From: Clostridiales bacterium
Lineage (GTDB): Bacteria > Bacillota > Clostridia > Oscillospirales > Oscillospiraceae
Length of the DNA: 11,193 nt
NCBI GenBank assembly: GCA_012516225.1
Contig: JAAYWX010000149.1
Location: 1-11,193 of the forward strand
Reading direction: 5' to 3'
The stretch's first letter is position 1, and each line of letters begins with the position of its first letter. Made by a program: the position numbers and the translations under genes. The notes below the pieces were generated by a model. It worked only from the letters and a program-made list of their open reading frames with translations, did no database searches and was not told the DNA's origin. Below are positions 1-7,787 of the stretch, piece by piece.

Positions 1-694
1 GCCCGCATATGCCGGTTTCCTTGTAGAAAAAGAGCTCACGATTATGGGAGGCGCACTTGAAAATCCGAAGCGGCCTTTGGTAGCGGTGCTCGGCGGTGCG
101 AAAGTTTCGGATAAAATCGGAGTTATTTCCAGCCTTATAGATAAAGCGGACACACAGATTATCGGCGGCGGTATGGCATATACCTTCATGAAAGCTTTAG
201 GAAAGAATGTTGGGAAATCCATTCTTGAAGAAGACAAGGTGGAGCTTGCAGGCCAGATGATTCGTAAGGCAGAGGAAAAGAACGTAAAGTTTCTTTTGCC
301 GGTCGATGTAGCTATAGGAGACCGTTTTGCAGCGGATTGCGAGAAAAAGATTGTAGATTGTGACAGCATACCCGATGATTGGATGGGAATGGACATCGGG
401 GACAAAACCATAGAGCTGTTTTCCAGAGCTGTAAAAGGAGCTGGAACCGTCGTTTGGAACGGGCCTATGGGCGTATTTGAATTTCCCGCTTTTGCAAATG
501 GTACGAAGAGCCTTGCTAAGGCAGTTGCGGAATCCGTCGCTGTTACGATAGTCGGTGGCGGCGATAGTACCGCGGCAGTTGAGCAGATGGGCTTTGCGGA
601 TAAAATCACCCATGTTTCGACGGGAGGAGGAGCTTCCCTTGAATTCCTTGAGGGAAGGGAACTGCCCGGCATAGCATGCCTTATTGACAAATAG
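1..694 (+). CDS. pgk: Phosphoglycerate kinase, C-terminal part (5' end outside window)
   Basis: Transfers the acyl phosphate of 1,3-bisphosphoglycerate to ADP, giving 3-phosphoglycerate and ATP in the cytoplasm. The frame is open from base 2 with no start codon required, so the gene begins before the window; about 231 residues, a little over half of a typical 390-400-residue enzyme, are visible. They cover the end of the N-terminal domain and the nucleotide-binding C-terminal domain. Family signatures seen are GGAKVSDK (from about base 92), [14 protein letters not shown] near base 555 and STGGGASLE near the end. The TAG stop at 692-694 overlaps the AGGAGG ribosome site of tpiA, which indicates co-transcription. 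An upstream gapA is likely from the usual Firmicutes order but cannot be seen. Nothing in the visible part looks damaged. Confidence 0.98.
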   Translation, partial: PAYAGFLVEKELTIMGGALENPKRPLVAVLGGAKVSDKIGVISSLIDKADTQIIGGGMAYTFMKALGKNVGKSILEEDKVELAGQMIRKAEEKNVKFLLPVDVAIGDRFAADCEKKIVDCDSIPDDWMGMDIGDKTIELFSRAVKGAGTVVWNGPMGVFEFPAFANGTKSLAKAVAESVAVTIVGGGDSTAAVEQMGFADKITHVSTGGGASLEFLEGRELPGIACLIDK

Positions 695-705
695 GAGGTT
701 GTTTT

Positions 706-1497
706 ATGAACAAAAAATACCGCAAGGCTATAATTGCGGGAAACTGGAAAATGAATCTGCTCCCTTCGCAGGTAAAGCCTTATGCGGAAGAACTGCGAAA
801 CCTGATGCCAAAGTCTAAGACTTGCGAGGTCGCCTTGTGCGTGCCGTTTACGCATATTTCAACGCTTAGACGCTCATTGAAAGACAACAGGATAGCTATC
901 GGCGCTCAGGATGTCAGCCTGTACGAGAAAGGTGCGTATACGGGCGAGATTTCGGCAGAAATGCTTGCCGATCTCAATGTGAATTACGTTATAGTGGGAC
1001 ACAGCGAATGCAGGCAGTATCACGGGGATACGGATATTGACGTCGGGAGGAAGGCCGCTGCCCTTCTTGAAAAGGGTATGAGTCCCATAATATGTGTCGG
1101 AGAATCTCTTGACCAGAGAGAGCGTGGTCTGACTGTTGACCATATCCGGTATCAGGTGCTTGCCGCTATGTCAAGCATTCCGGAAGAAAAAGTGCGTCAA
1201 TGCGTTATAGCGTATGAGCCGATATGGGCGATAGGCACGGGCAAAACGGCGACACCAGAAGAAGCACAGGAAGTCTGCGAAACCATACGCGCCGTTATCC
1301 GCTCTAAAAGCGGTGCCAGAACGGCGCGCAGCGTAAGCATACTTTACGGTGGATCGATGAACTCGAGCAATGCGTTTGAACTGCTTTCAATGCCGGATAT
1401 TGATGGAGGACTTATAGGCGGAGCTTCGCTGAAACCGTCCGAATTTTCAAAAATTATCGGAGCAGTTGCTGAAGTTACCGGGGAGGAGCAAAAATGA
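706..1497 (+). CDS. tpiA: Triosephosphate isomerase
   Basis: Interconverts dihydroxyacetone phosphate and glyceraldehyde 3-phosphate. The 263-residue protein is slightly longer than the usual ~250. It has the substrate-binding AGNWKMN motif (Asn13, Lys15), the catalytic histidine His99 in VIVGHSE, the catalytic glutamate Glu171 in AYEPIWAIGTGK with its flexible loop, and the phosphate-binding YGGS and GGLIGGASL segments near the C terminus. The ATG at 706 follows AGGAGG at 693-698 with good spacing. The TGA stop overlaps the gpmI ATG (ATGA), so translation is probably coupled. One oddity is that the near-invariant GHSERR motif reads GHSECR here: Cys102 replaces the first arginine, and TGC at 1009-1011 is one base from CGC. 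The catalytic residues are intact, so the enzyme should still work. Confidence 0.98.
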   Translation: MNKKYRKAIIAGNWKMNLLPSQVKPYAEELRNLMPKSKTCEVALCVPFTHISTLRRSLKDNRIAIGAQDVSLYEKGAYTGEISAEMLADLNVNYVIVGHSECRQYHGDTDIDVGRKAAALLEKGMSPIICVGESLDQRERGLTVDHIRYQVLAAMSSIPEEKVRQCVIAYEPIWAIGTGKTATPEEAQEVCETIRAVIRSKSGARTARSVSILYGGSMNSSNAFELLSMPDIDGGLIGGASLKPSEFSKIIGAVAEVTGEEQK

Positions 1498-3014
1498 AAA
1501 AGATACCCACAGCCCTCCTTATTCTGGACGGCTGCGGTCTGGCTGCGCCGGGAGAGGGAAACGCCGTTTTCAGAGCGTATACGCCTGTCCTTGACAAGAT
1601 GCTTGCAGAATGTCCCAACACAACTCTGTCCGCATCGGGCAGAGATGTCGGCCTTCCCGACGGACAGATTGGGAACAGCGAAGTGGGGCATACCAATATC
1701 GGAGCCGGACGGGTTGTTTTCCAGATACTTCCCCGTATTTCAAACGCTATTGAGGACGGTTCATTTTTTGCGAATAAGGCATATGCGGAGGCTATGGACA
1801 ACTGTCAGGGAGGGGACAGGTCACTGCATCTTATGGGACTGCTCTCTAACGGGGGAGTACACAGCCATAATACGCACCTTTATGCACTTATAGAAATGGC
1901 CAAGCGCAGGGGCGTTAAAAACGTGTTTATTCACGCTTTCCTTGATGGACGTGATGTCGGTCCCTCAACGGGAGCTGACTTCATGCGTGAATGTTTGCTG
2001 AAATGCAATGAAATCGGGCTGGGAAGGATAGCCACTGTTCAGGGCAGATTTTATGCTATGGACAGGGACAAGCGTTGGGAAAGAGTTGAAAGAGCGTATA
2101 ACGCAATGGTGTTCGGAGAAGGGATTGAAAACCCAGCCCCCGTTGAGGCAATAGAAAACAGCTATGCAAAAGGACTGACCGATGAGTTTGTAGAGCCGGT
2201 TGTCTGTGACAAAAACGGAATGATAAAGTCCGGGGACAGCGTCATTTTCTTCAACTTCCGCCCTGACAGAGCAAGAGAAATAACATATGCGCTTACATCA
2301 GAAGATTTTGATGGGTTCAAGCGCAGAAACGGTCTTTTCCCGTTACGCTATGTGTGTACGGCGCGCTATGACGAAAAGCTTAAAAAATTACCCGTAGCTT
2401 TCCCGCCGGAGGATATAGAAGACACTTTTGGCGAATATATAAGCAAGCTGAAGCTGACGCAGCTCCGGATTGCGGAAACGGAAAAATACGCTCATGTGAC
2501 ATTCTTTTTCAATGGTGGTGCGGAAAAGATTTTTGAGGGAGAGGACAGAATTCTTGTCCCCTCACCGAAACAATTCCCCACATACGATCTTATTCCGGAA
2601 ATGAGCGCGTACGAAGTTACGGAAAAATGCGTAGATGCAATAAAAAGCGGGAAATACGACGTTGTAATATGCAATCTTGCCAACTGCGACATGGTTGGAC
2701 ATACAGGGAAACTGCAGGCGGCGATTAAAGCGGTTGAAACGGTTGATGTTTGTGTCGGACGCATTACCGGAGCCGTTGCGCAAATGGGAGGAGTAACTAT
2801 TGTCACTGCGGATCACGGCAACGCGGACTGCATGATTGAAACAGACGGGGAGCCGCACACGGCGCATACCACAAATCCGGTGCCGTTTATTATATGCGGA
2901 GCGGATGTAAAGCTCCGCAGCGGACGTTTAGCTGACATAGCTCCGACCATGCTTGAACTTATGGGAATAAAGAAACCCGATAAAATGACAGGAGAAAGCC
3001 TGATTGTGAAATGA
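1494..3014 (+). CDS. gpmI: 2,3-bisphosphoglycerate-independent phosphoglycerate mutase
   Basis: Converts 3-phosphoglycerate to 2-phosphoglycerate using a phosphoserine intermediate and two metal ions (usually Mn2+); a member of the alkaline phosphatase superfamily. At 506 residues it has the normal length. Visible active-site residues are Asp12, nucleophile Ser62 in GQIGNSEVGH, His123 in GGVHSH, Arg153/Asp154 in LDGRD, Arg185 and Arg191, the NFRPDRAR motif with Arg256 and Arg259, Lys331, Asp399/His403 in CDMVGH, Asp440/His441 in TADHGNAD and His458. The start overlaps the tpiA stop and follows GGGGAGGAG at 1480-1488. Minor departures from the family are DGCG for the usual DGWG at the N terminus and DGRDVGP for DGRD-x-PP; neither removes a catalytic residue. 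The pH and metal dependence typical of this family would tie it to sporulation physiology, but that is family knowledge and not visible here. Confidence 0.97.
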   Translation: MKKIPTALLILDGCGLAAPGEGNAVFRAYTPVLDKMLAECPNTTLSASGRDVGLPDGQIGNSEVGHTNIGAGRVVFQILPRISNAIEDGSFFANKAYAEAMDNCQGGDRSLHLMGLLSNGGVHSHNTHLYALIEMAKRRGVKNVFIHAFLDGRDVGPSTGADFMRECLLKCNEIGLGRIATVQGRFYAMDRDKRWERVERAYNAMVFGEGIENPAPVEAIENSYAKGLTDEFVEPVVCDKNGMIKSGDSVIFFNFRPDRAREITYALTSEDFDGFKRRNGLFPLRYVCTARYDEKLKKLPVAFPPEDIEDTFGEYISKLKLTQLRIAETEKYAHVTFFFNGGAEKIFEGEDRILVPSPKQFPTYDLIPEMSAYEVTEKCVDAIKSGKYDVVICNLANCDMVGHTGKLQAAIKAVETVDVCVGRITGAVAQMGGVTIVTADHGNADCMIETDGEPHTAHTTNPVPFIICGADVKLRSGRLADIAPTMLELMGIKKPDKMTGESLIVK

Positions 3015-3024
3015 TAAGGAATAA

Positions 3025-4344
<1,320 letters not shown>

Positions 4345-4372
4345 CAGGAAAATAAGGAAATAAAAAATAAAC

Positions 4373-4402
4373 TTTCAAAAAATTGCTAAATAAACGTATA
4401 AA
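4373..4402 (+). promoter_or_regulatory. Possible sigma-A-type promoter for the M23 gene
   Basis: TTTCAA at 4373-4378 and TATAAA at 4397-4402 are separated by 18 bases. Initiation would fall around 4409, inside the left arm of the glycolytic terminator, so a transcript starting here would lack most of that arm and would escape termination. The -35 is weak and the region is A-rich, so the match could be chance. Confidence 0.35.
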
Positions 4403-4446
4403 TGGTGTCTTTGCTGGTAAAAATACCTGCATAGACACCATTTTTT
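4401..4446 (+). terminator. Rho-independent terminator of the glycolytic operon
   Basis: The 10-base arm AATGGTGTCT (4401-4410) pairs perfectly with 4433-4442. Inside it, GC-T-GGTA (4413-4419) pairs with TACC-T-GC (4424-4430) around an AAAA loop. A run of six T follows at 4441-4446. It lies 56 bases after the eno stop and only 18 bases before the next start codon. Confidence 0.9.
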
Positions 4447-4464
4447 ATTCAGGAGGTTTATTAA

Positions 4465-5214
4465 ATGGGCAATAAAAAAAGCTTCGGCGAAAAGCTGGAG
4501 AAATTTTTTGCCGGAAAGGGCTTCTACATAGTCCTTATCCTGTGCGTTGCGGTTATAGGTGTTTCCGCCTATTTCCTGTTCAGCGGCAGAAGGGCTGATG
4601 TGGAAGAAGTGTCCGGCACAGAAAACGAAATCGGAGAGGTTGCAGTACCTCAGAATGAAGACCCTGAAATGGTGCTTCCGCCCGAAACGGAACAGGAACT
4701 GAATTCGGAAGAAGCGTCTGAACAGGATGAAAGTCTTGAAGAGGCGACCAAAACCGAAGAAACGGGCTCTTGGACAAAAAAAGATGCCGAAACCGCCGCG
4801 GCCGCTCAGTTTATCTGGCCTCTTGAGGGCGAGATTGATATGCCTTACTCCGTAACGGCGCTGATTTACAATAAAAAGCTAGGAGACTGGCGCACTCATG
4901 ACGGAGTTGATATATCGGCGCCGCTCGGAACACAGGTTCTTGCTGTAAGTGCGGGGCAGGTGGAAAGCGTTACCACGGATGATATGGGCGGCACAACTGT
5001 CATTATCCAGCATGCTGGAGGATTGAAAAGCATATATTCCAATCTTGCGGAAGTTCCGACGGTTTATGCAGGAGACAATGTTATGACCGGTGAAGTAATC
5101 GGAGCGGTCGGAGCCACCGCGCCCGGTGAAACAAAAGAAAATCCTCACCTTATTTTTAAGATGACACTTGACGGACAAAGCGTCAATCCCTCAGATTATC
5201 TCCCTCCCAGATAA
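4465..5214 (+). CDS. Membrane-anchored M23/LytM-domain protein, SpoIIQ-like, probably non-catalytic
   Basis: The 249-residue protein has a basic N terminus, one transmembrane helix at about 20-40, a long acidic Glu-rich linker (about 45-110) and a C-terminal LytM/M23 fold (about 117-246). Active M23 enzymes bind zinc through H-x(3)-D and H-x-H and use a further histidine in Y-x-H-L. Here THDGVD keeps His145 and Asp149. However, Y-x-H-L reads YSNL (191-194) and the HLHF motif reads HLIF (228-231), so two key histidines are missing. B. subtilis SpoIIQ also lacks the YxHL histidine and acts as a scaffold in the engulfed forespore, binding SpoIIIAH. The layout, and the sequence leading into THDGVDISAPLGT, fit that group. 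Calling it spoIIQ is an inference; a general envelope LytM scaffold is the alternative. AGGAGG at 4451-4456 supports the ATG. Confidence 0.85.
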   Translation: MGNKKSFGEKLEKFFAGKGFYIVLILCVAVIGVSAYFLFSGRRADVEEVSGTENEIGEVAVPQNEDPEMVLPPETEQELNSEEASEQDESLEEATKTEETGSWTKKDAETAAAAQFIWPLEGEIDMPYSVTALIYNKKLGDWRTHDGVDISAPLGTQVLAVSAGQVESVTTDDMGGTTVIIQHAGGLKSIYSNLAEVPTVYAGDNVMTGEVIGAVGATAPGETKENPHLIFKMTLDGQSVNPSDYLPPR

Positions 5215-5425
5215 GCGAAATCACTTTTATTTTAGGTTTCTCTTTTTTTGAGAAACCTTCTTTTTTTATGTTTTTTAAGGACTCATAAAAAATCTTTGCC
5301 TCATTTTCTGTTACGTCCGCTGTTCTGTACTTGCCGCACCATTCAAGCAAGTCGCCGACACCGCCACTGTAGCCGTATTTGTCTCCGCGCCCGGAAATAA
5401 GACGTATGTAATCCCATTTGTCCAT
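5183..5425 (-). CDS. Small protein of unknown function
   Basis: Encodes 80 residues that match no family I recognise. The N-terminal 50 residues look like a compact folded domain (WDYIRLISGRGDKYG, then GVGDLLEWCGKY and TADVTENEAKIFYE), while the last 30 are lysine-rich and look like a run-on tail. The ATG (complement of 5423-5425) is preceded by GAGGT with about 7-base spacing, which supports translation. The 3' end overlaps the convergent M23 gene by 32 bases, and the coding region contains that gene's terminator hairpin, which encodes the GFSKKEKPK part. There is no signal peptide or membrane segment. It could be a real conserved small gene or, less likely, a chance frame. Confidence 0.55.
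   Translation of the reverse strand: MDKWDYIRLISGRGDKYGYSGGVGDLLEWCGKYRTADVTENEAKIFYESLKNIKKEGFSKKEKPKIKVISLIWEGDNLRD
5234..5267 (+). terminator. Rho-independent terminator of the M23 gene
   Basis: AGGTTTCTC (5234-5242) pairs perfectly with GAGAAACCT (5250-5258) around a loop of seven T, followed by TC and seven T (5261-5267). It begins 20 bases after the M23 stop. On the other strand the hairpin is followed by A-rich sequence, so it acts only on + strand transcripts. Confidence 0.85.
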
Positions 5426-5623
5426 GTGTATACCTCGCTGTTATTGCTTGTTGCACATATCGGAGAAATCAACAATAAAGCATATGAGGTGAAAAGTCAA
5501 AATATGCACGAAATACTGACTTTTTTTATATTTTGCCTTTTCAAAAGACATTCGGATGTTATAATATTAGAGCGGTTTTTGAAAATAACTGCCCAAAATA
5601 ACGGAAGAAACGGAAGTGTATAT
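5426..5623. other. 198-base intergenic region between divergent starts, with inverted repeats
   Basis: No convincing gene is present. It holds the ribosome site of the - strand small gene, the pepT promoter and two overlapping inverted repeats. GCATAT (5480-5485) pairs with ATATGC (5502-5507). AAAAGTCA (5492-5499) pairs with TGACTTTT (5517-5524), which then runs into more T. The second has terminator-like form but a long 17-base loop. Their roles are unknown. Confidence 0.5.
5538..5565 (+). promoter_or_regulatory. Sigma-A-type promoter of pepT
   Basis: A perfect TATAAT at 5560-5565 is preceded by TTTTCA at 5538-5543 with a 16-base spacer. It lies about 60 bases before the pepT ATG, and no other good promoter is closer. 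Confidence 0.65.
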
Positions 5624-6856
5624 ATGAAGCTGAAAGAACGTTTTCTCAAATATGTGAGTTTTGATACGCAGTCTAAAGAAAACGCGGATGTTATACCGAG
5701 TACGGAGAAACAGTGGGAATTTGCTCGGTTTCTTGAAAAAGAATTGCTTGAGCTGGGAGCTGATAACGTGCGTGTCAGCGAAAACTGCTATGTTATGGCG
5801 GAACTGCCGTCGAACATGGGCGAGAAAAAAGTCCCCGTTCTTTGATTTATAGCTCATATGGACACATCCCCCGATGCTTCCGGAGAGAATGTCCGGCCAC
5901 GGGTGATTGAAAATTACGATGGCGGTGAAATCATACTTGACGATGAAGGAAAGATAAAGCTTGACCCTGCCAAATTTGAAAGTTTGAATACCCATATAGG
6001 CGAGGAACTGATAGTAACCGACGGGAAGACGCTTCTCGGAGCAGATGACAAGGCGGGAATTGCCGAAATAATGCCTCTCGTAGACTACCTTATCCGCCAT
6101 CCAGAAGTACCTCATGGGAAGATTTGCGTTTGTTTTACTCCGGATGAAGAAGTGGGAAACGGCGCTGAAAAATTCGACGTGGAGAGTTTCGGTGCGGATT
6201 TTGCCTATACTGTTGACGGAGGCACTCTCGGTGAAATTGAATATGAAAATTTTAATGGAGCAGACGCCGCCGTTTATATAAAAGGGAAAAGTATACATCC
6301 CGGGAGTGCAAAAAATAAAATGCTCAATGCCGCACTTATAGCCGCAGAATACGCTTCAATGCTTCCACAGAGCGAAACGCCGACCCATACGGAAGGGTAC
6401 GAAGGGTTTTATCATCTGCATCAGATAAAAGGAACGGTTGCGGAAGCGGAACTGCGCTATATCATCCGCGACCACGACAGGGAAAAGTTTGAAAAGCGCA
6501 AGCAGTTTATGCATACGGCAGGAGACTACCTCAACAAAAAGTATGGAGAAAATACGGTTCGTGTTGTTACAGAGGACAGATATTATAATATGCGCGAGAA
6601 AATCATGCCGCATATGGAGCTTATTTCGCTTGCGAAGAAGGCAATGGAGGAGGAAGGAATTGCACCTAATGTGGTTCCCATACGCGGCGGAACGGACGGA
6701 GCGCGCCTTTCATTTATGGGACTGCCGTGTCCAAACCTATGCACAGGAGGACATAATTTCCACGGTCCGTTTGAGTACTGCTCCGTCGATTCAATGGACA
6801 AAACAGTTAAAATCCTGATCCGCCTTACAAAGCTTTTTGCTGAAGAAATGTGCTGA
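5624..6856 (+). pseudogene. pepT: Peptidase T (tripeptide aminopeptidase) with an in-frame TGA at codon 74
   Basis: Peptidase T removes N-terminal residues from tripeptides in the cytoplasm (M20 zinc family). Read through one stop, the frame gives 410 codons against 408 in E. coli. It keeps zinc ligand His78 in AHMDT, bridging Asp141 in GADDKAG, Glu175/Glu176 in PDEEVG, Asp198 in VDGG and His380 in HNFHG. TGA at 5843-5845 falls where the family has glycine (VPVLGFIAHMDT), so it looks like GGA to TGA. Nothing else in the 336 codons after it is damaged. The ATG at 5858 could restart translation, but it has no ribosome site and would drop His78, so that product should be inactive. A fresh nonsense mutation or a sequence error is most likely; stop readthrough is possible. 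The ATG at 5624 has a weak GGAAG upstream. pyridoxal kinase follows after 30 bases, probably co-transcribed. Confidence 0.9.
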
Positions 6857-6886
6857 GAATATTATTAAAAAGAGGAGATAAGCCAT

Positions 6887-7747
6887 ATGGAGGATTTGAA
6901 AAGAATTGCGGCTGTACATGATATATCAGGTTTTGGAAAATGTTCACTTACTGTTGCGCTTCCTGTAATTTCGGCAAGCGGAGTTGAATGTTCCTGCCTT
7001 CCCACTGCATTGCTTTCGACACATACCGGCGGCTTTGAAGGATATACTTTCAAAGACCTTTCGGACGAAATGCTCCCGATAGCAAAACACTGGAAAAAAG
7101 AAAATGTTACATTTGACGGGATTTATTCCGGATATCTTGCATCAGCCGGTCAGGCGGAAATGCTGGAAGAGATAATAGGCATTCTCTCAACGGAGAAAAC
7201 AAAAATAATCGTCGATCCGGTAATGGCTGACAATGGAAAATATTACAGCCATTTCGGAGACGAAATGTGCCGGGCATTCCGCAGGCTTTGCGGGAAAGCC
7301 CATATAATAACTCCGAACATAACAGAAGCGTCACTGCTTACGGATATGCCCTATAAAGAAGGCCCCCATGACAGAGAATATATTGAGCAGCTTGCAAAGA
7401 GGCTTTCTGGCATTTGCGGCGGGATAATAGCTATTACCGGAGTCAGCCCTGAAAAAAACAGTGTAGGCGTTTACGCTTTCAATACAAGAACAGGGGAAGA
7501 GTGCCTGTCGGTACGCCCGGTAAGAGAAGGGATTTTCCACGGAACGGGTGATATTTTTGCCTCAGCATTTGCCGCGCTTATGATACGCGGAGCAAAACTG
7601 GCGGATGCGGCCGAAACGGCAATTTCGCTTGTCAGTGAAAGTATAGACAGAACTTCTGCAAGGGGAACTCCAAGGAGAAACGGGGTCGATTTTGAAGGTG
7701 CGCTTCCGTACTATATCCAAAAAGTATCTGAACTTTTCTCAAAATAA
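6887..7747 (+). CDS. Pyridoxal/pyridoxamine kinase (PfkB-like superfamily)
   Basis: Phosphorylates unphosphorylated vitamin B6 forms using ATP in the salvage route to pyridoxal 5'-phosphate. The 286-residue length is normal for the PdxK/PdxY group. The N terminus VHDISGFGKCS carries the substrate-binding start typical of this family. STHTGGF (44-50), DPVMADNG (110-117), TPNITEA (142-148) and the anion hole/catalytic segment FHGTGDIFAS (Asp222 as base) follow in the expected order. AGAGGAGA at 6871-6878 supports the ATG. The gene starts 30 bases after pepT with no terminator between, so it is probably in the same transcript. No dedicated + strand terminator follows, and transcription may run into the antisense of the SDR gene. 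Whether it prefers pyridoxal, pyridoxamine or a hydroxymethylpyrimidine cannot be told from sequence alone; ThiD-like activity is the main alternative. Confidence 0.88.
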   Translation: MEDLKRIAAVHDISGFGKCSLTVALPVISASGVECSCLPTALLSTHTGGFEGYTFKDLSDEMLPIAKHWKKENVTFDGIYSGYLASAGQAEMLEEIIGILSTEKTKIIVDPVMADNGKYYSHFGDEMCRAFRRLCGKAHIITPNITEASLLTDMPYKEGPHDREYIEQLAKRLSGICGGIIAITGVSPEKNSVGVYAFNTRTGEECLSVRPVREGIFHGTGDIFASAFAALMIRGAKLADAAETAISLVSESIDRTSARGTPRRNGVDFEGALPYYIQKVSELFSK

Positions 7748-7748
7748 A

Positions 7749-7787
7749 AAACGAGGCGGCAAAGGCATATTATATGCCGAAGCCGCC
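7749..7787 (-). terminator. Rho-independent terminator of the SDR gene, overlapping its stop codon
   Basis: On the - strand, GGCGGC (complement of 7782-7787) pairs with GCCGCC (complement of 7755-7760), with an inner GGCAT/ATGCC stem (7774-7778 with 7764-7768), and TCG plus a T run follows. The left arm is made of the last codons of the SDR gene, and the TAA stop (7770-7772) sits in the apical loop region. There is no T run on the + strand side, so it should not stop pyridoxal kinase transcripts efficiently. Confidence 0.75.

Noticed and set aside
5426..5623. Upstream in-frame ATG at 5426 as the pepT start
   Set aside because: It would add 66 residues not found in the family and lies upstream of the predicted promoter; the ATG at 5624 puts the zinc histidine at residue 78, as in E. 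coli.
5843..5845. Alternative genetic code with TGA read as glycine
   Set aside because: TGA ends tpiA and gpmI at the expected family lengths, and tpiA does so in a standard ATGA overlap.
5843..5900. TGA in pepT as a selenocysteine codon, with a CCGGA/TCCGG hairpin at 5880-5896 as a possible SECIS
   Set aside because: The family has glycine, not cysteine, at this site. The 5-base stem is short and its loop lies about 40 bases downstream, further than usual for a bacterial SECIS.
5567..6298. 243-codon - strand frame opposite pepT
   Set aside because: It lies antisense to clear peptidase T coding sequence and shows no recognisable domain.
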